Source: an uncultured Bacteroidia bacterium (GTDB taxonomy: Bacteria; Bacteroidota; Bacteroidia; Bacteroidales; UBA932). From it: a stretch of DNA of 56,401 bases. How positions within the stretch are numbered: position 1 is the first letter of the stretch; every line of letters begins with the position of its first letter. Below are positions 41,495 to 51,180 of the stretch, piece after piece. The notes below the pieces were generated by a model. It was not told the origin of the DNA. It did not search any database and saw only the letters and a list, made by a program, of their open reading frames with translations. Both the position numbers and the translations under genes were made by a program. Where the stretch lies: positions 1-56,401 of the forward strand of contig CACYGW010000009.1 in the NCBI GenBank assembly GCA_902774045.1, read 5' to 3'.

Positions 41495-42262
41495 GTGAGA
41501 CGATGTATTCTACTGTATCTTGTTCTTCTGCTGTTCATTCCTTGCAGAGTGGCGGCAGAAGACTCCTTACAGGTGAATTACAGTGCCCGTCTGGCGCCTA
41601 GCAGGATAGTAGCCTATCAGGAAGAGGAAAAGCCCCTATACAGGGATTTCCACGAGCTGGAGCTGCTTCTGGAGGCTTCCAGGCAACGTATGGTCCTGGT
41701 ACGTATTATCTTTGTCGCGGCCCTTATAATCGTAGTGATGCTATTCCAGTATCTCCGTCTTAGGGACAGACGTCGCATAGAGGCGGAGAGGGAAGAGACA
41801 GAGAGGATTCTGTCTATAGTCGAGGATCTTAAATCCAGGCTATCGGAAAAGGAAGCATCGGCCCATAAAACATCGATGATGGAGAAAATGGGCTTCAGTG
41901 TGCTGGAGAGGCTGTGCGAGCAGTACTATATCTACGAAGGTACTGATAATCTTCAGCCTAAGCTGCTAAAGGAGGCCAAGGCCGTGATAGAAGACCTGAG
42001 GGCCGGTACGGACCAGCTGGAAAAGACTCTGGACGGACAGAAAGACGGGCTTATTACCAAGTTCAAGGCCCAAATTCCCAGGCTGAAGGAAGACGATGTG
42101 CGCCTCTTCTGCTTCCTTGCCGCCGGCTTCAATTCCACAACCATTTCTACTCTTATGGAGAAGGACAAGCAGTATATCTACAACAAAATCTGGCGCCTTA
42201 AAACCCGTGTTGCGGAGTCTTCTGCGCCGGATAAAGAACTATTTCTTTCTTATTGGAATTAA
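41495..42262 (+). CDS. Membrane-anchored protein with coiled coil and C-terminal HTH-like domain
   Basis: This 255-residue protein starts with GTG, 10 nt after glyS. It has a signal-type hydrophobic N-terminus (1-20), a short extracytoplasmic part, one membrane helix (about 67-86) and a long coiled coil (about 90-125). The C-terminal part includes DDVRLFCFLAAGFNSTTIS and KQYIYNKIWRLKTRV, like the LuxR-type helix-turn-helix at the ends of Bacteroidota membrane regulators. Those usually have periplasmic TPR repeats, which are missing here. It may be a small signal transducer that acts on transcription from the membrane. The signal and target are unknown, and DNA binding is inferred from weak similarity. 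It converges on rsmA with a 3-nt gap. Confidence 0.6.
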   Translation: MRRCILLYLVLLLFIPCRVAAEDSLQVNYSARLAPSRIVAYQEEEKPLYRDFHELELLLEASRQRMVLVRIIFVAALIIVVMLFQYLRLRDRRRIEAEREETERILSIVEDLKSRLSEKEASAHKTSMMEKMGFSVLERLCEQYYIYEGTDNLQPKLLKEAKAVIEDLRAGTDQLEKTLDGQKDGLITKFKAQIPRLKEDDVRLFCFLAAGFNSTTISTLMEKDKQYIYNKIWRLKTRVAESSAPDKELFLSYWN

Positions 42263-42265
42263 CTT

Positions 42266-43057
42266 CTAAGAGAGCAGCAGCGTAAGGGAGACAAAGTCTT
42301 CTACGCCAAGGCGTTCCGGTCTAAGGTCAAAGACCGTAGAGGCGGTAAAGGCCGCCTGTGCCGCTGCATCCCATCCTTCTTTTTCTGTTTTTTTCTGGAT
42401 AAGGGGCTTAAGGGAGTTCCTTAGAGTCTTGCGCCTTTGCCCGAAGGCTGTCTTTACAACGGTCTTGAACAGGGACTCGTCGCAGCCAAGGGAGGTGCGG
42501 GAGCTGCGCCGCAGGCGAATTACGGCAGACTGTACCTTGGGCGGGGGAGCAAAGCAGCCGGAGCCCACGGAGAAGAGATATTCTATGTCGTACCAGGCCT
42601 GAAGCAGTACGGAGAGTATGCCGTAAGTCTTGCTGCCGGGCTTTTCTGCAATGCGTTCTGCGACTTCTTTCTGAATCATACAGACAACCTCCGGCACTCT
42701 GTCCCGGTTGTCCAGAATCTTAAAGAAGATTTGCGAGGAAATGTTGTAGGGGAAGTTGCCTATTATGTTAAAGGAGCCGGGAAAGAACACGTCTGACGGC
42801 ACTTTAAGGAAATCTGCCTGCAGAAGTTTGCCGTGAATGGCCGGAAAGTGTGTTACGAGGTAGTCTACGGACTCCCCGTCAATCTCTACGGCCTTAAGGT
42901 TAATATCTTCCCGTGTAAGAAGATATTGAGTCAGAACCCCCATTCCGGGGCCTATTTCAAGAGCGTCTCCTCCTCCCAGCGCATCTACAATTGCGCGGGC
43001 TATGCTTTGGTCTGTCAGGAAATGCTGCCCCAAAGACTTTTTTGCCCGTACTTCCAT
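42266..43057 (-). CDS. rsmA: 16S rRNA dimethyladenosine transferase RsmA (KsgA)
   Basis: A 263-residue methyltransferase that dimethylates two adjacent adenosines near the 3' end of 16S rRNA. Motifs are in order: KKSLGQHFLTD at the N-terminus, the SAM-binding LEIGPGMGVLTQ, AVEIDGE, the catalytic GNFPYN, and the C-terminal FAPPPKVQSAVIRL. The ATG at 43057 (MEVRAKK) is chosen; a TTG at 43069 would add four residues. It is monocistronic between the convergent HTH gene and the divergent aspS. Confidence 0.96.
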   Translation of the reverse strand: MEVRAKKSLGQHFLTDQSIARAIVDALGGGDALEIGPGMGVLTQYLLTREDINLKAVEIDGESVDYLVTHFPAIHGKLLQADFLKVPSDVFFPGSFNIIGNFPYNISSQIFFKILDNRDRVPEVVCMIQKEVAERIAEKPGSKTYGILSVLLQAWYDIEYLFSVGSGCFAPPPKVQSAVIRLRRSSRTSLGCDESLFKTVVKTAFGQRRKTLRNSLKPLIQKKTEKEGWDAAAQAAFTASTVFDLRPERLGVEDFVSLTLLLS

Positions 43058-43115
43058 ACGTATAATCAATGAAAATATAATCGGGGATAAATGTACAATT
43101 TTATTTTCAATTTAT

Positions 43116-43123
43116 TAAATTTG
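43116..43123 (+). promoter_or_regulatory. Bacteroidota -7 element for aspS
   Basis: TAAATTTG matches TAnnTTTG, 25 nt upstream of the aspS ATG at 43149. Confidence 0.6.
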
Positions 43124-43148
43124 CGGTTCAGAAAACAAAAATCGCAAA

Positions 43149-44915
43149 ATGTACAGAACACACACTTGCGGGGAGCTCCGCATAGAACACGTAGGAAAGA
43201 CCGTCACTCTTGCAGGATGGGTTCAGAAGTCTCGCAAACTTGGAGGTATGACCTTCATAGACCTCAGAGACCGTTACGGCATAACACAGTTGGTAGTTGA
43301 GGCAGATGCCCCCGCCGCCCTGGTAGATACGGCAACGGCTCTTGGAAGAGAGTTCGTGATCCAGGTAAAGGGAACAGTTCTGGAGAGACAGTCCAAGAAT
43401 GCCAAGATGGCCACAGGCGATGTAGAAATAAAGGTAGAGGAAATAAATATCCTTAACAAGGCTGCAACTCCGCCTTTCACCATAGAAGATAACAGCGACG
43501 GCGGCGACGACCTCAGGATGAAATACCGCTATCTTGACCTTAGGCGTAATCCGCTCCGCGACGCTCTTATGCTAAGGCACCGCATTGCCCACGAGGTGCG
43601 CAATTACCTTGACGGACAGGGCTTTATGGAGATAGAGACTCCTTATCTCATTAAGTCTACCCCTGAGGGCGCAAGGGACTTCGTGGTTCCTTCAAGAATG
43701 AACCCCGGGCAGTTCTACGCCCTTCCTCAGAGCCCCCAGACCTTTAAGCAGCTGCTTATGGTGGCAGGTTATGACCGATACTTCCAGATAGTACGCTGCT
43801 TCCGTGACGAGGATCTTCGCGCAGACCGTCAGCCGGAGTTCACCCAGATAGACTGCGAGATGAGCTTCGTAGAGCAGGAGGACGTTCTTAACACCTTCGA
43901 GGGTATGATGAGAACCCTGTTCAAGAATGTGCTTGACGTAACTATCGACAATCCCATACCTCGTATGAGCTGGCAGGTGGCAATGGATAAATATGGCAGC
44001 GACAAGCCCGATATCCGCTATGGAATGACCATCCACGAGCTCACGGACCTTGCAAAGGGCAAGGGATTCTCTGTTCTGGACGATGCTGCCTACATTGGTG
44101 CCATAAGCGTTCCCGGGGCTGCAGAATACACCCGCAAGCAGCTTGATGAGCTTACCGAATGGGTTAAACGTCCGCAGGTGGGCGCCAAGGGTCTCATCTA
44201 CATCAAGGTAAACGAGGACGGAACCTATAAGTCATCCATCGATAAATTCTATACCCCCGAAGACCTTGAAAAGCTTGCCACGGCGGCAGAGGCTTCCAAG
44301 GGAGACCTTATCCTTGTTCTTTCCGGAAACAATCGCATCAAGGTGCAGACAATGCTTGGTGTGCTGCGTATAGAGATGGGCAACCGTCTTGGCCTAAGGG
44401 ATCCCAAGGTGTTCGCTCCTCTTTGGATTGTGGATTTCCCTCTTCTGGAGTGGGACGACGAAACCCAGCGCTTCTACGCTATGCATCATCCCTTTACCGC
44501 GCCCAAGCCGGAGCACGAGAAATGGTTCTACAGCGACAAGAAAGAAGACCTTGAGAGGGTATGCGCCAATGCTTATGACTTTGTGCTCAATGGCACGGAG
44601 CTGGGCGGCGGAAGTATCCGTATCCATAATGCAGATATGCAGAAGCGTATGTTCGAGGTTCTTGGAATCGGGCCGGAGGATGCAGAATATAAGTTTGGCT
44701 TCATAATTAACGCCTTTAAGTTCGGAGCCCCGCCTCACGGAGGCCTGGCATTCGGCTTTGACAGGGTTTGCGCCCTGTTTGGCGGAAGCGACTCTATCCG
44801 CGACTACATTGCCTTCCCCAAGAATAATCAGGGTAGGGACGTGATGATAGATTCTCCTTCTCTCATAGACAAGGAGCAGATGGAAGAGTTGCAGATAGCA
44901 TCAACCGTAAAATAG
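43149..44915 (+). CDS. aspS: Aspartyl-tRNA synthetase
   Basis: A 588-residue bacterial-type AspRS (E. coli 590). The N-terminal OB fold binds the anticodon ([18 protein letters not shown]). Class II motif 1 includes [20 protein letters not shown], motif 2 [18 protein letters not shown] and motif 3 [13 protein letters not shown]. The bacterial GAD insertion lies in between. It should be specific for aspartate; an additional asparagine-charging role depends on GatCAB, which is not in the window. It converges on manC, with 3 nt between the stop codons. Confidence 0.98.
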   Translation: MYRTHTCGELRIEHVGKTVTLAGWVQKSRKLGGMTFIDLRDRYGITQLVVEADAPAALVDTATALGREFVIQVKGTVLERQSKNAKMATGDVEIKVEEINILNKAATPPFTIEDNSDGGDDLRMKYRYLDLRRNPLRDALMLRHRIAHEVRNYLDGQGFMEIETPYLIKSTPEGARDFVVPSRMNPGQFYALPQSPQTFKQLLMVAGYDRYFQIVRCFRDEDLRADRQPEFTQIDCEMSFVEQEDVLNTFEGMMRTLFKNVLDVTIDNPIPRMSWQVAMDKYGSDKPDIRYGMTIHELTDLAKGKGFSVLDDAAYIGAISVPGAAEYTRKQLDELTEWVKRPQVGAKGLIYIKVNEDGTYKSSIDKFYTPEDLEKLATAAEASKGDLILVLSGNNRIKVQTMLGVLRIEMGNRLGLRDPKVFAPLWIVDFPLLEWDDETQRFYAMHHPFTAPKPEHEKWFYSDKKEDLERVCANAYDFVLNGTELGGGSIRIHNADMQKRMFEVLGIGPEDAEYKFGFIINAFKFGAPPHGGLAFGFDRVCALFGGSDSIRDYIAFPKNNQGRDVMIDSPSLIDKEQMEELQIASTVK

Positions 44916-44918
44916 AGA

Positions 44919-46016
44919 CTATCGGTATTTTTCGTAATCCGATAATCCAATAGATGAGGTGAGGTCGTTATAGGCCTCACTTTCTTTTGGACAGATGAGA
45001 AGCACGTCGTCCGTATCCACGACAATGTAGTCCTTGAGCCCGCGGATGGCCACAAGTTTTTCTTTGTTGCCGGTAAGGATAAGGCTGCCAGTGTTGTCCT
45101 TTAGGATTTTGTGTCCGGCGTTGCAAAAGTTTCCGTCGCTGTCTTTGCCGGATACGTTATTGTAAAGCACCTCCCAGTTGTCCACGTCTGTCCACTTGAA
45201 GTTAACAGGGTATATCCACGCCCGTGAGGTTTTTTCCATAACTCCGTAATCTATGGAGAGCTTGGGGCTGTCGGAGTAAACCTTTTGTATGAAAACATTT
45301 TCCGAGGGGGTGCCAATGTTATCTTCCCAGCCTGCGAACAGGGCGGTTATCTGGGGGATGTAGGCCTCGCATTCTTCGCGGAGCACAGAGGCCTTGGCAA
45401 GGAAGATACCGCTGTTCCAGAAAAACTCTCCGCTGCGCACGAAGGCCTCGGCCACGGAAAGCTCGGGCTTCTCCGTAAAGGTTTTTACCGGTACCGGAAC
45501 GTTGGAATTGCGTGCGGCCTTTCCTCCCATTACCTGGATATAACCGTAGTTGGTGTCTGCGCGGGAGGGGATAACGCCCAAAACCATTAGTGCGTCTCTT
45601 TTTGACGCATCTACCATTGCTTTTTTAAGGGTAGAGCAGAAGAGATCTGTTTCTTTTATTACGTGGTCTACCGTAATCATTGCAATTACGGCGTTGGGAT
45701 TTCTCTTTAGTATGGTGTAGGTGGAGTATACCGTACAAGGGGCTGTGTGACGGCCTACAGGCTCCGGAAGAACGTTTTCTGACGGAATCTCCGGGATTTC
45801 TTCCCTGACGCGGTCACGGTATTTTTCAAGGGTAATTATAAGAATGTTTTCTGATGGCACTACCTGAAGGCATTGTTCGTAGGCCATTCTTACCATGGAA
45901 TGTTCTGACGGGCTAAAAGGAATGAATTGTTTGGGTTTATCTTCCCGGCTCCAGGGCCACAGTTTATCACCGAAGCCACCGGCCATAAGCACGCAGTAGA
46001 AATTGTTGTCAAGCAT
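44919..46016 (-). CDS. manC: Mannose-1-phosphate guanylyltransferase
   Basis: A 365-residue nucleotidyltransferase that makes GDP-mannose from mannose-1-phosphate and GTP, for surface glycans and fucose synthesis. The N-terminal motif reads AGGFGDKLWPWSREDKPKQF, close to the family pattern GGxGxRLWPxSR...PKQF but with Asp-Lys instead of Thr-Arg. EPVGRHTAPC, TVDHVIK and FTEKP are the other conserved parts. No isomerase domain follows, so it is the single-domain form. It is the last gene of the cdaA-mutS2-yraN-manC unit, 9 nt after yraN. Confidence 0.93.
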   Translation of the reverse strand: MLDNNFYCVLMAGGFGDKLWPWSREDKPKQFIPFSPSEHSMVRMAYEQCLQVVPSENILIITLEKYRDRVREEIPEIPSENVLPEPVGRHTAPCTVYSTYTILKRNPNAVIAMITVDHVIKETDLFCSTLKKAMVDASKRDALMVLGVIPSRADTNYGYIQVMGGKAARNSNVPVPVKTFTEKPELSVAEAFVRSGEFFWNSGIFLAKASVLREECEAYIPQITALFAGWEDNIGTPSENVFIQKVYSDSPKLSIDYGVMEKTSRAWIYPVNFKWTDVDNWEVLYNNVSGKDSDGNFCNAGHKILKDNTGSLILTGNKEKLVAIRGLKDYIVVDTDDVLLICPKESEAYNDLTSSIGLSDYEKYR

Positions 46017-46025
46017 AAGTCCTTT

Positions 46026-46400
46026 CTAATACATTAATGGTATGAATGCGTTTGGAATGTACTCTATCTGTGGGGAGCCATCGTCCAAAATAACGGAGGC
46101 AACATCAAAAAAAGCCTCTACCTGTCCAATGTTCCGTCCTTTTGTGCCCAGAAACCTAAGAGCTGCTTTGGTAATATTCTTTTGCTTTGCCGCCCCAACG
46201 CTTTCCCGGGGAGAAAAAGGACTGCCCTGTTGCCTGGTCTTTACCTCTACAAAATGTAAGCCGAACCTGTCCAAAGTAATGAGATCTATCTCTAAATGTC
46301 CGCTTCTCCAGTTTTTTTCAATGATGGTGTGCCCTTTTTCTGTAAGATATTGGGCCACAGCTTCTTCTCCTCTTCTTCCTTTCTCTACGTTTCCTTTCAT
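46026..46400 (-). CDS. YraN family nuclease-fold protein (UPF0102)
   Basis: A 124-residue protein of the UPF0102/YraN family, which has a restriction-endonuclease-like fold. The typical GRRGEEAVAQYL, the IIEKNWRSGHLEIDLI with its Glu and Asp, and FVEVKTR with Glu and Lys make up a PD-(D/E)xK-type site. The family's biological role is poorly known; a Holliday junction or DNA processing role has been proposed for some members. It overlaps mutS2 by 4 nt, so translation is coupled. Confidence 0.9.
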   Translation of the reverse strand: MKGNVEKGRRGEEAVAQYLTEKGHTIIEKNWRSGHLEIDLITLDRFGLHFVEVKTRQQGSPFSPRESVGAAKQKNITKAALRFLGTKGRNIGQVEAFFDVASVILDDGSPQIEYIPNAFIPLMY

Positions 46401-48910
46401 TGTCCAAACTTCACAACTGTTACTCCGCTGCCACCCTGCTGTATATGCTCATCTTTAACCTCGGCCACACCGCTCATAGTCTTTAGCAGTTTCTGAATCT
46501 CCTGATGAAGAACCCCGGTGCCCTTGCCGTGGACTATACGCACGGAACTCATATCCAGCATAAGCGCGTCGTCTATGAACGAGATTACTTTTTCCAGAGC
46601 ATCCTGAAGCCTTTCGCCCCTTACGTCCAGTTCCGGCTTAAAGTTAAGTTTACGCTCCATTATCATAGGGTCCTGCCTCTGTAGGGGCCTAGCCGCTGAT
46701 GTCTGGCTCTTTGTGGCTGCCTTGAACTCGTTAGAGGATATCCGCTCCAGTTTGTCAGGAGAAAGCTTGGTGGTTATGTTGCCCACAATTACGGTAACGG
46801 CTTTTCCGGACACTTTTGACACCTCTCCCACCATTCCGTTAGACAGAAGCCTTACTTTTTCTCCCACCATAAGGGGGCCGCTCCTCTGGATTGTCTCCTG
46901 AACCGGTGCTACGGGCTCCTCCTCCTTTCGCTGCCTGCCTCCCTGCCTTGCGGCCTTGCGTGCGTTGCGGTCTTCCAGGCGCCGAAGCTTTTCCTCTATG
47001 TAGTGGTCGTGATTATTCTGTTCTGCCTCTTTCTGCCTGCCAAGGGCTGCCATAAAGCCCTGGAGCTGCGAGCGGGCCTCTTTGGTGCGCTCTTTCTCTG
47101 CCTGGGCCTCCTTAATTGTACGTATGGTATTCTCTACCTCCTTGTTGGCGCCCTTTACAATATCCTCCGCCTCTTTTTTGGCCTGGTCCAGAATGTCTTT
47201 TTTCTTCTTCTTTATTTCTTCCAGTTCTTTCTGGTAACGGTCGGTAATACTCTCAAGAGCCTTGTCGGTATGGCGGATTCTCTCCAATTTCTCGTCCAGA
47301 GCCCTTCTGTTGCGCACAATCTTGCGCAAGTTCCTCTCTATGCCCACGTACTCTTCTCCGGCCCTCTCTTCTGCATCCTTTACTATCGCCTCCGGAAGCC
47401 CCATCTTGCGGGCCAGTTCAAAAGCAAAGGAATTGCCTGGAAGGCCCATCTCAAGGGCAAAGAGGGGCACAATATTCTTGGCATCGAACTGCATTGCGCC
47501 GTTTACCACGCCAACTCCCTCGCGGGAGGCATAGAGCTTTAAATTTGTGTAATGCGTGGTGATAACTCCGTAAACCCCGCGCCTATCCAGCTCGCTTAAA
47601 ATAGCCTCTGCAATTGCCCCGCCGGCGGCCGGTTCCGTGCCGGAACCAAACTCGTCAATGAGCACAAGCGTTTTACTATCGGCCTGGGCCAGCATATCCT
47701 TCATAGAGGTCAGGAAGGCGCTATAGGTACTAAGGTCGCTTTCCAGGGACTGCCCGTCGCCAATATCTACCATTATTCTGTCAAAAATGGGCAGTTCGGA
47801 GGTCTCCGACGTAGGAATCAGCATTCCCCACTGAAACATATATTGCAGCAGGCCCACGGTCTTTAGGCAAACGGACTTTCCCCCGGCATTGGGGCCGGAT
47901 ATGAGCAGAATATGCTTGTCTTTGGTGAGGGTGGCCGTCAGCGGCACAATGGGCTTGCCCTCTTTCTTGAGCGATTTTTCCAGAAGCGGATGCCTTGCCT
48001 TGCGCAGGTTCAGCTGCCCGTCCTGTGATATAACCGGCATTCCGGCTATGTATTGCAGGGCCACCTGGGCCTTTGCCATAATGAAGTCCAGTTCCCCTAT
48101 GCAGACGGCACCTTTTATGAGTTCCGGAACGTAAGGACGCAGAAAATCGCTGAAGGCGGCCAGGATTTTTGCAATCTCCCTTTGCTCCTGGAGGCGCAAT
48201 TCTATTATCTCATTTTCCAGAGCTACCACCTCTGCCGGCTCTATGTAGGTAGTTTTTCCCGTTGCGGACTCATCGTACACAAACCCGGGAAGCCCCCTTT
48301 TACCGGAGGAATTAACTGGAATAAGAAGCTTTCCGTCCCGGATGGTAACGGCGGCATCCTCTGCGGCTATACCGTCGGCCTGGGCCTTTTTTAGTATGGC
48401 CGATGCTTTCTTGGACAGGCTGCTTTCCTTCTCTTTAAGGGACTCGCGGATTTTTAGAAGGTCGTCCGATGCCGTATCTTTTACATTTCCGAACTTGTCT
48501 ATTATGCGGTCTATCCTGCGCTGCACCTCAGGGAAATAGTTCACCTTTGAGACAAAGCGCTTCAGGTTGGGATAAACCCCGTCTTTTATGGTACCAAAGA
48601 AGGCCGTTATCTTGCGCAGGGTCTCCGTCATCGTGCGCAGCTTTCCAAGAGAGAAGAGGTCTATGACGGCGTTCTGGTTCTCAAGATTCTTAAGGAAGTC
48701 AAGGCAGTCTATGTACCCGGAAGAGGGAAAGGACTCCTCGAACATAACGATAAGGCGCATCTCGTCCGTGAGAAGCAGCCTTCTGCGTATTTCTTTTTCT
48801 GACGTGGAAAACTCTTCAGCTCCTGCCCTGGCGGCAGCATACTCTGTGCTGCAGCAGTCGGACACGGCCTGACGCACTTTGTCGAACCCAAGTTTTGCCT
48901 CGCTATTCAT
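46397..48910 (-). CDS. mutS2: Endonuclease MutS2
   Basis: An 837-residue MutS paralogue. It lacks the mismatch-binding N-terminal domain of MutS; the ATPase carries Walker A GPNAGGKS and Walker B VLIDEFGSGTEP. A long coiled coil follows (about 515-640, rich in Lys and Glu). The C-terminal Smr nuclease domain includes LDVRGERLQDALE and the HGKGTGVL signature. MutS2 limits recombination and can act on collided ribosomes in some bacteria. The ATG at 48910 (MNSEAK) is chosen over one at 48952. It overlaps the cdaA end by 8 nt. Confidence 0.96.
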   Translation of the reverse strand: MNSEAKLGFDKVRQAVSDCCSTEYAAARAGAEEFSTSEKEIRRRLLLTDEMRLIVMFEESFPSSGYIDCLDFLKNLENQNAVIDLFSLGKLRTMTETLRKITAFFGTIKDGVYPNLKRFVSKVNYFPEVQRRIDRIIDKFGNVKDTASDDLLKIRESLKEKESSLSKKASAILKKAQADGIAAEDAAVTIRDGKLLIPVNSSGKRGLPGFVYDESATGKTTYIEPAEVVALENEIIELRLQEQREIAKILAAFSDFLRPYVPELIKGAVCIGELDFIMAKAQVALQYIAGMPVISQDGQLNLRKARHPLLEKSLKKEGKPIVPLTATLTKDKHILLISGPNAGGKSVCLKTVGLLQYMFQWGMLIPTSETSELPIFDRIMVDIGDGQSLESDLSTYSAFLTSMKDMLAQADSKTLVLIDEFGSGTEPAAGGAIAEAILSELDRRGVYGVITTHYTNLKLYASREGVGVVNGAMQFDAKNIVPLFALEMGLPGNSFAFELARKMGLPEAIVKDAEERAGEEYVGIERNLRKIVRNRRALDEKLERIRHTDKALESITDRYQKELEEIKKKKKDILDQAKKEAEDIVKGANKEVENTIRTIKEAQAEKERTKEARSQLQGFMAALGRQKEAEQNNHDHYIEEKLRRLEDRNARKAARQGGRQRKEEEPVAPVQETIQRSGPLMVGEKVRLLSNGMVGEVSKVSGKAVTVIVGNITTKLSPDKLERISSNEFKAATKSQTSAARPLQRQDPMIMERKLNFKPELDVRGERLQDALEKVISFIDDALMLDMSSVRIVHGKGTGVLHQEIQKLLKTMSGVAEVKDEHIQQGGSGVTVVKFGQ

Positions 48911-49727
48911 TGTCGCTGTTTGTCTGTTTATCCGTAGCGATTGCTGCGCCAAGCTTGAGCTTTAACTCGTTCATATTCTTTATGCGGGTAACCTCGCCTC
49001 CCCGGACAAAGGAAACTCTTCCGGTCTCTTCCGATACCACTATAACGTCTGCGTCACATTCTTCCGATATGCCCACGGCGGCCTTGTGGCGCATTCCGTA
49101 GCTGGCGGGAAGGTTTGTCCTGGAGGTTATGGGAAGGGTGCATCTTGCGGCCCAGACCCTGTTGCCCTGAATAATCATAGCCCCGTCGTGCATAGGGGAG
49201 TTCTTAAAGAAGATGCCAAGAATAAGGCGGCGGGTTATGGCAGCATCGACAATATCCCCGGTCTCTATAATATAATCCAATGAGTCCTTGTGGGGGAAGA
49301 CGATGAGCGCCCCGGTTTTTTCGTCGGACATCGTTCGGCAGGCTTCGGCAACCTCGTTTACCGCCTCGGAGTCCATCTTGTCTTCCTTCTTTCCAAAGAG
49401 TTTGGCCATGAAGGCGCCTCCCGTAGAGCCTATTTTGGTCTCGGAGCCTATTCTGGAAAGGAAGTGCCTTATTTCCGGCTGGAAGATGATAATAAGGGCC
49501 AGCACTCCTACGTCTATGAAGGTGCCAAGAAGCGAGCGGACCATCTTCATATTAAAGGCCTCTGCCAGCACCATCAACACATATATGAATAATATGGCGA
49601 CGATGATATTTGTGGCCGATGAGTTCCTCATCCACCGGAATACCACAAAGATTAGCAGGGCAACTATGATTATGTCTATGATGTCGGCGACCGACAAGTC
49701 CAAAAATCCAAAAATAGCGGGCAGCAT
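48903..49727 (-). CDS. cdaA: Diadenylate cyclase CdaA
   Basis: A 274-residue membrane enzyme that makes cyclic di-AMP, a signal in osmotic and cell-wall control. Three membrane helices (about 15-32, 40-57 and 70-86) precede the DAC domain. The active-site DGA is at 181-183 and the RHK-type RHKAAVG at 213-219, where many homologues read RHR. The ATG at 49727 (MLPAIFG) starts just before the first helix; the frame is open to 49841 but that part is not hydrophobic in the expected way and crosses the -7 element. It is the first gene of a minus-strand unit and overlaps mutS2 by 8 nt. Confidence 0.93.
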   Translation of the reverse strand: MLPAIFGFLDLSVADIIDIIIVALLIFVVFRWMRNSSATNIIVAILFIYVLMVLAEAFNMKMVRSLLGTFIDVGVLALIIIFQPEIRHFLSRIGSETKIGSTGGAFMAKLFGKKEDKMDSEAVNEVAEACRTMSDEKTGALIVFPHKDSLDYIIETGDIVDAAITRRLILGIFFKNSPMHDGAMIIQGNRVWAARCTLPITSRTNLPASYGMRHKAAVGISEECDADVIVVSEETGRVSFVRGGEVTRIKNMNELKLKLGAAIATDKQTNSDNE

Positions 49728-49749
49728 ACGCTTCAAATATAATTCATTG

Positions 49750-49757
49750 CAAATATA
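49750..49757 (-). promoter_or_regulatory. Bacteroidota -7 element for cdaA
   Basis: CAAATATA on the plus strand reads TATATTTG on the minus strand, 22 nt upstream of the cdaA ATG at 49727. It supports that start over the longer frame. Confidence 0.6.
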
Positions 49758-49819
49758 GGTTTTAGTAGCCGAATAAAAAAACAAGTCTTGGTTCTGTTGA
49801 AAAAAATGTTGAAAAGTGA

Positions 49820-49849
49820 TTGAAAAACAGAATATAATCATTACCTTTG
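49820..49849 (+). promoter_or_regulatory. Promoter of the rplC-rpsC ribosomal cluster
   Basis: TTG at 49820-49822, a 19-nt spacer and TACCTTTG at 49842-49849 match the full Bacteroidota consensus TTTG-N19-TAnnTTTG. It is the best promoter in the window. It drives rplC directly (ATG at 49911), so the cluster does not depend on an upstream rpsJ. Confidence 0.85.
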
Positions 49850-49910
49850 CAGTCCGCGAAAAATGTGCGGAATATGTAAAGTATTAATAAACAATTAATT
49901 AACAAAACCA

Positions 49911-50534
49911 ATGCCTGGATTAATTGGAAAGAAAATCGGAATGACTTCCGTTTTTGGTGCTGATGGAAAAAATATTCCATGCACCGTAATTGAGGCTGGT
50001 CCGTGCGTTGTTACGCAGGTTCGTACGGTAGAGAAAGATGGTTATGCCGCCGTACAGCTTGCCTATGACGAAATTTCAGAAAAGCACGCCAGCGCCCCGC
50101 TTAAAGGGCATTTTGCAAAGGCAGGAACCACCCCTAAACGTAAACTTGTAGAGTTTTCTGCAGATTTCAAAGGGGAAGTTAAGCTCGGTGACACTCTTAC
50201 GCTTACAGACGTTTTTGAGGACGTTGCGTTCGTAGATGTCGTTGGAGTATCCAAAGGTAAAGGTTTTCAGGGCGTAGTTAAGCGTCACGGATTCGCAGGT
50301 GTAGGCGGCAAGACCCACGGTCAGCACAACCGTCTTCGTCACCCCGGTTCCATGGGTGCATCCTCCTGGCCTTCACGCGTATTCCCCGGAATGCGTATGG
50401 CCGGCCATATGGGTTGCGACAGAGTAAAGGTTACCAACCTTGCTGTGCTTAAGCTTATTCCTGAGAACAATCTCATCGTAGTAAAGGGCTCCGTTCCCGG
50501 AGCTAAGGGTTCTTATCTGATTTTGGAGGCATAA
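49911..50534 (+). CDS. rplC: 50S ribosomal protein L3
   Basis: A 207-residue L3, the usual size. It opens with [13 protein letters not shown] and holds the conserved loop [15 protein letters not shown] that reaches the peptidyl-transferase centre, with [13 protein letters not shown] and [11 protein letters not shown]. Normally rpsJ (S10) precedes it; here it is the first gene after a strong promoter, and rpsJ is absent. rplD starts 4 nt downstream. Confidence 0.98.
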   Translation: MPGLIGKKIGMTSVFGADGKNIPCTVIEAGPCVVTQVRTVEKDGYAAVQLAYDEISEKHASAPLKGHFAKAGTTPKRKLVEFSADFKGEVKLGDTLTLTDVFEDVAFVDVVGVSKGKGFQGVVKRHGFAGVGGKTHGQHNRLRHPGSMGASSWPSRVFPGMRMAGHMGCDRVKVTNLAVLKLIPENNLIVVKGSVPGAKGSYLILEA

Positions 50535-50538
50535 GACT

Positions 50539-51168
50539 ATGGAATTGAAAGTATTGAAAATTGACGGAACAGAGTCTGGAAAGACCGTAGTTCTTGATGA
50601 GAAGGTGTTCGGCATCACTCCTAACGATCATGCCATCTACCTTGACGTAGTCCAGTATCTCGCAAATCAGAGACAAGGAACAGCAAAGACTAAGGACAGA
50701 AGCGAAGTTGCATACAGCACCAAGAAGCTTGGTCGTCAGAAGGGCGGCGGTGGCGCACGTCACGGTTCCCTCAAGGCCGGTATCTTCGTAGGTGGCGGTA
50801 ACATTCACGGTCCCAAGCCTCGCGACTACAGGTACAAACTGAACAAGAAGCTCAAACAGCTTGCAAGATTCTCTGCCCTCTCATATAAGGCTCAGGATAA
50901 TGCTATCAAGGTAATCGAGCCTTTCCAGATGGAAGCTCCCAAGACCAAGGAGTTCATGGGTATTCTCTCTGCAATCAAGGCTGGTGACCGCAAGGTTCTC
51001 TTCGTTCTCCCTGAGAACTCTGCAAACATTTATCTTTCATCACGTAACCTCCCTGACGTAAGGGTTATCACTGTAGACGAAATCAACACCTACACCATTA
51101 TGAATTCTTATTCTCTGGTGCTTGTTGACGGCGTTCAGGATATTCTCGCTTCCAGGGCTAACAGCTAA
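50539..51168 (+). CDS. rplD: 50S ribosomal protein L4
   Basis: A 209-residue L4 with the exit-tunnel loop region around KKLGRQKGGGGARHGS and FVGGGNIHGPKPRDY. L4 lines the peptide tunnel and in some bacteria autoregulates the S10 operon; no such leader structure was identified here. It is 4 nt from rplC and 12 nt from rplW. Confidence 0.97.
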   Translation: MELKVLKIDGTESGKTVVLDEKVFGITPNDHAIYLDVVQYLANQRQGTAKTKDRSEVAYSTKKLGRQKGGGGARHGSLKAGIFVGGGNIHGPKPRDYRYKLNKKLKQLARFSALSYKAQDNAIKVIEPFQMEAPKTKEFMGILSAIKAGDRKVLFVLPENSANIYLSSRNLPDVRVITVDEINTYTIMNSYSLVLVDGVQDILASRANS

Positions 51169-51180
51169 AATTTTTGAGAG

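Noticed and set aside
49728..49841. Longer CdaA starting at 49841
   Set aside because: The extension crosses the -7 element at 49750-49757 and lacks the expected membrane-helix pattern.
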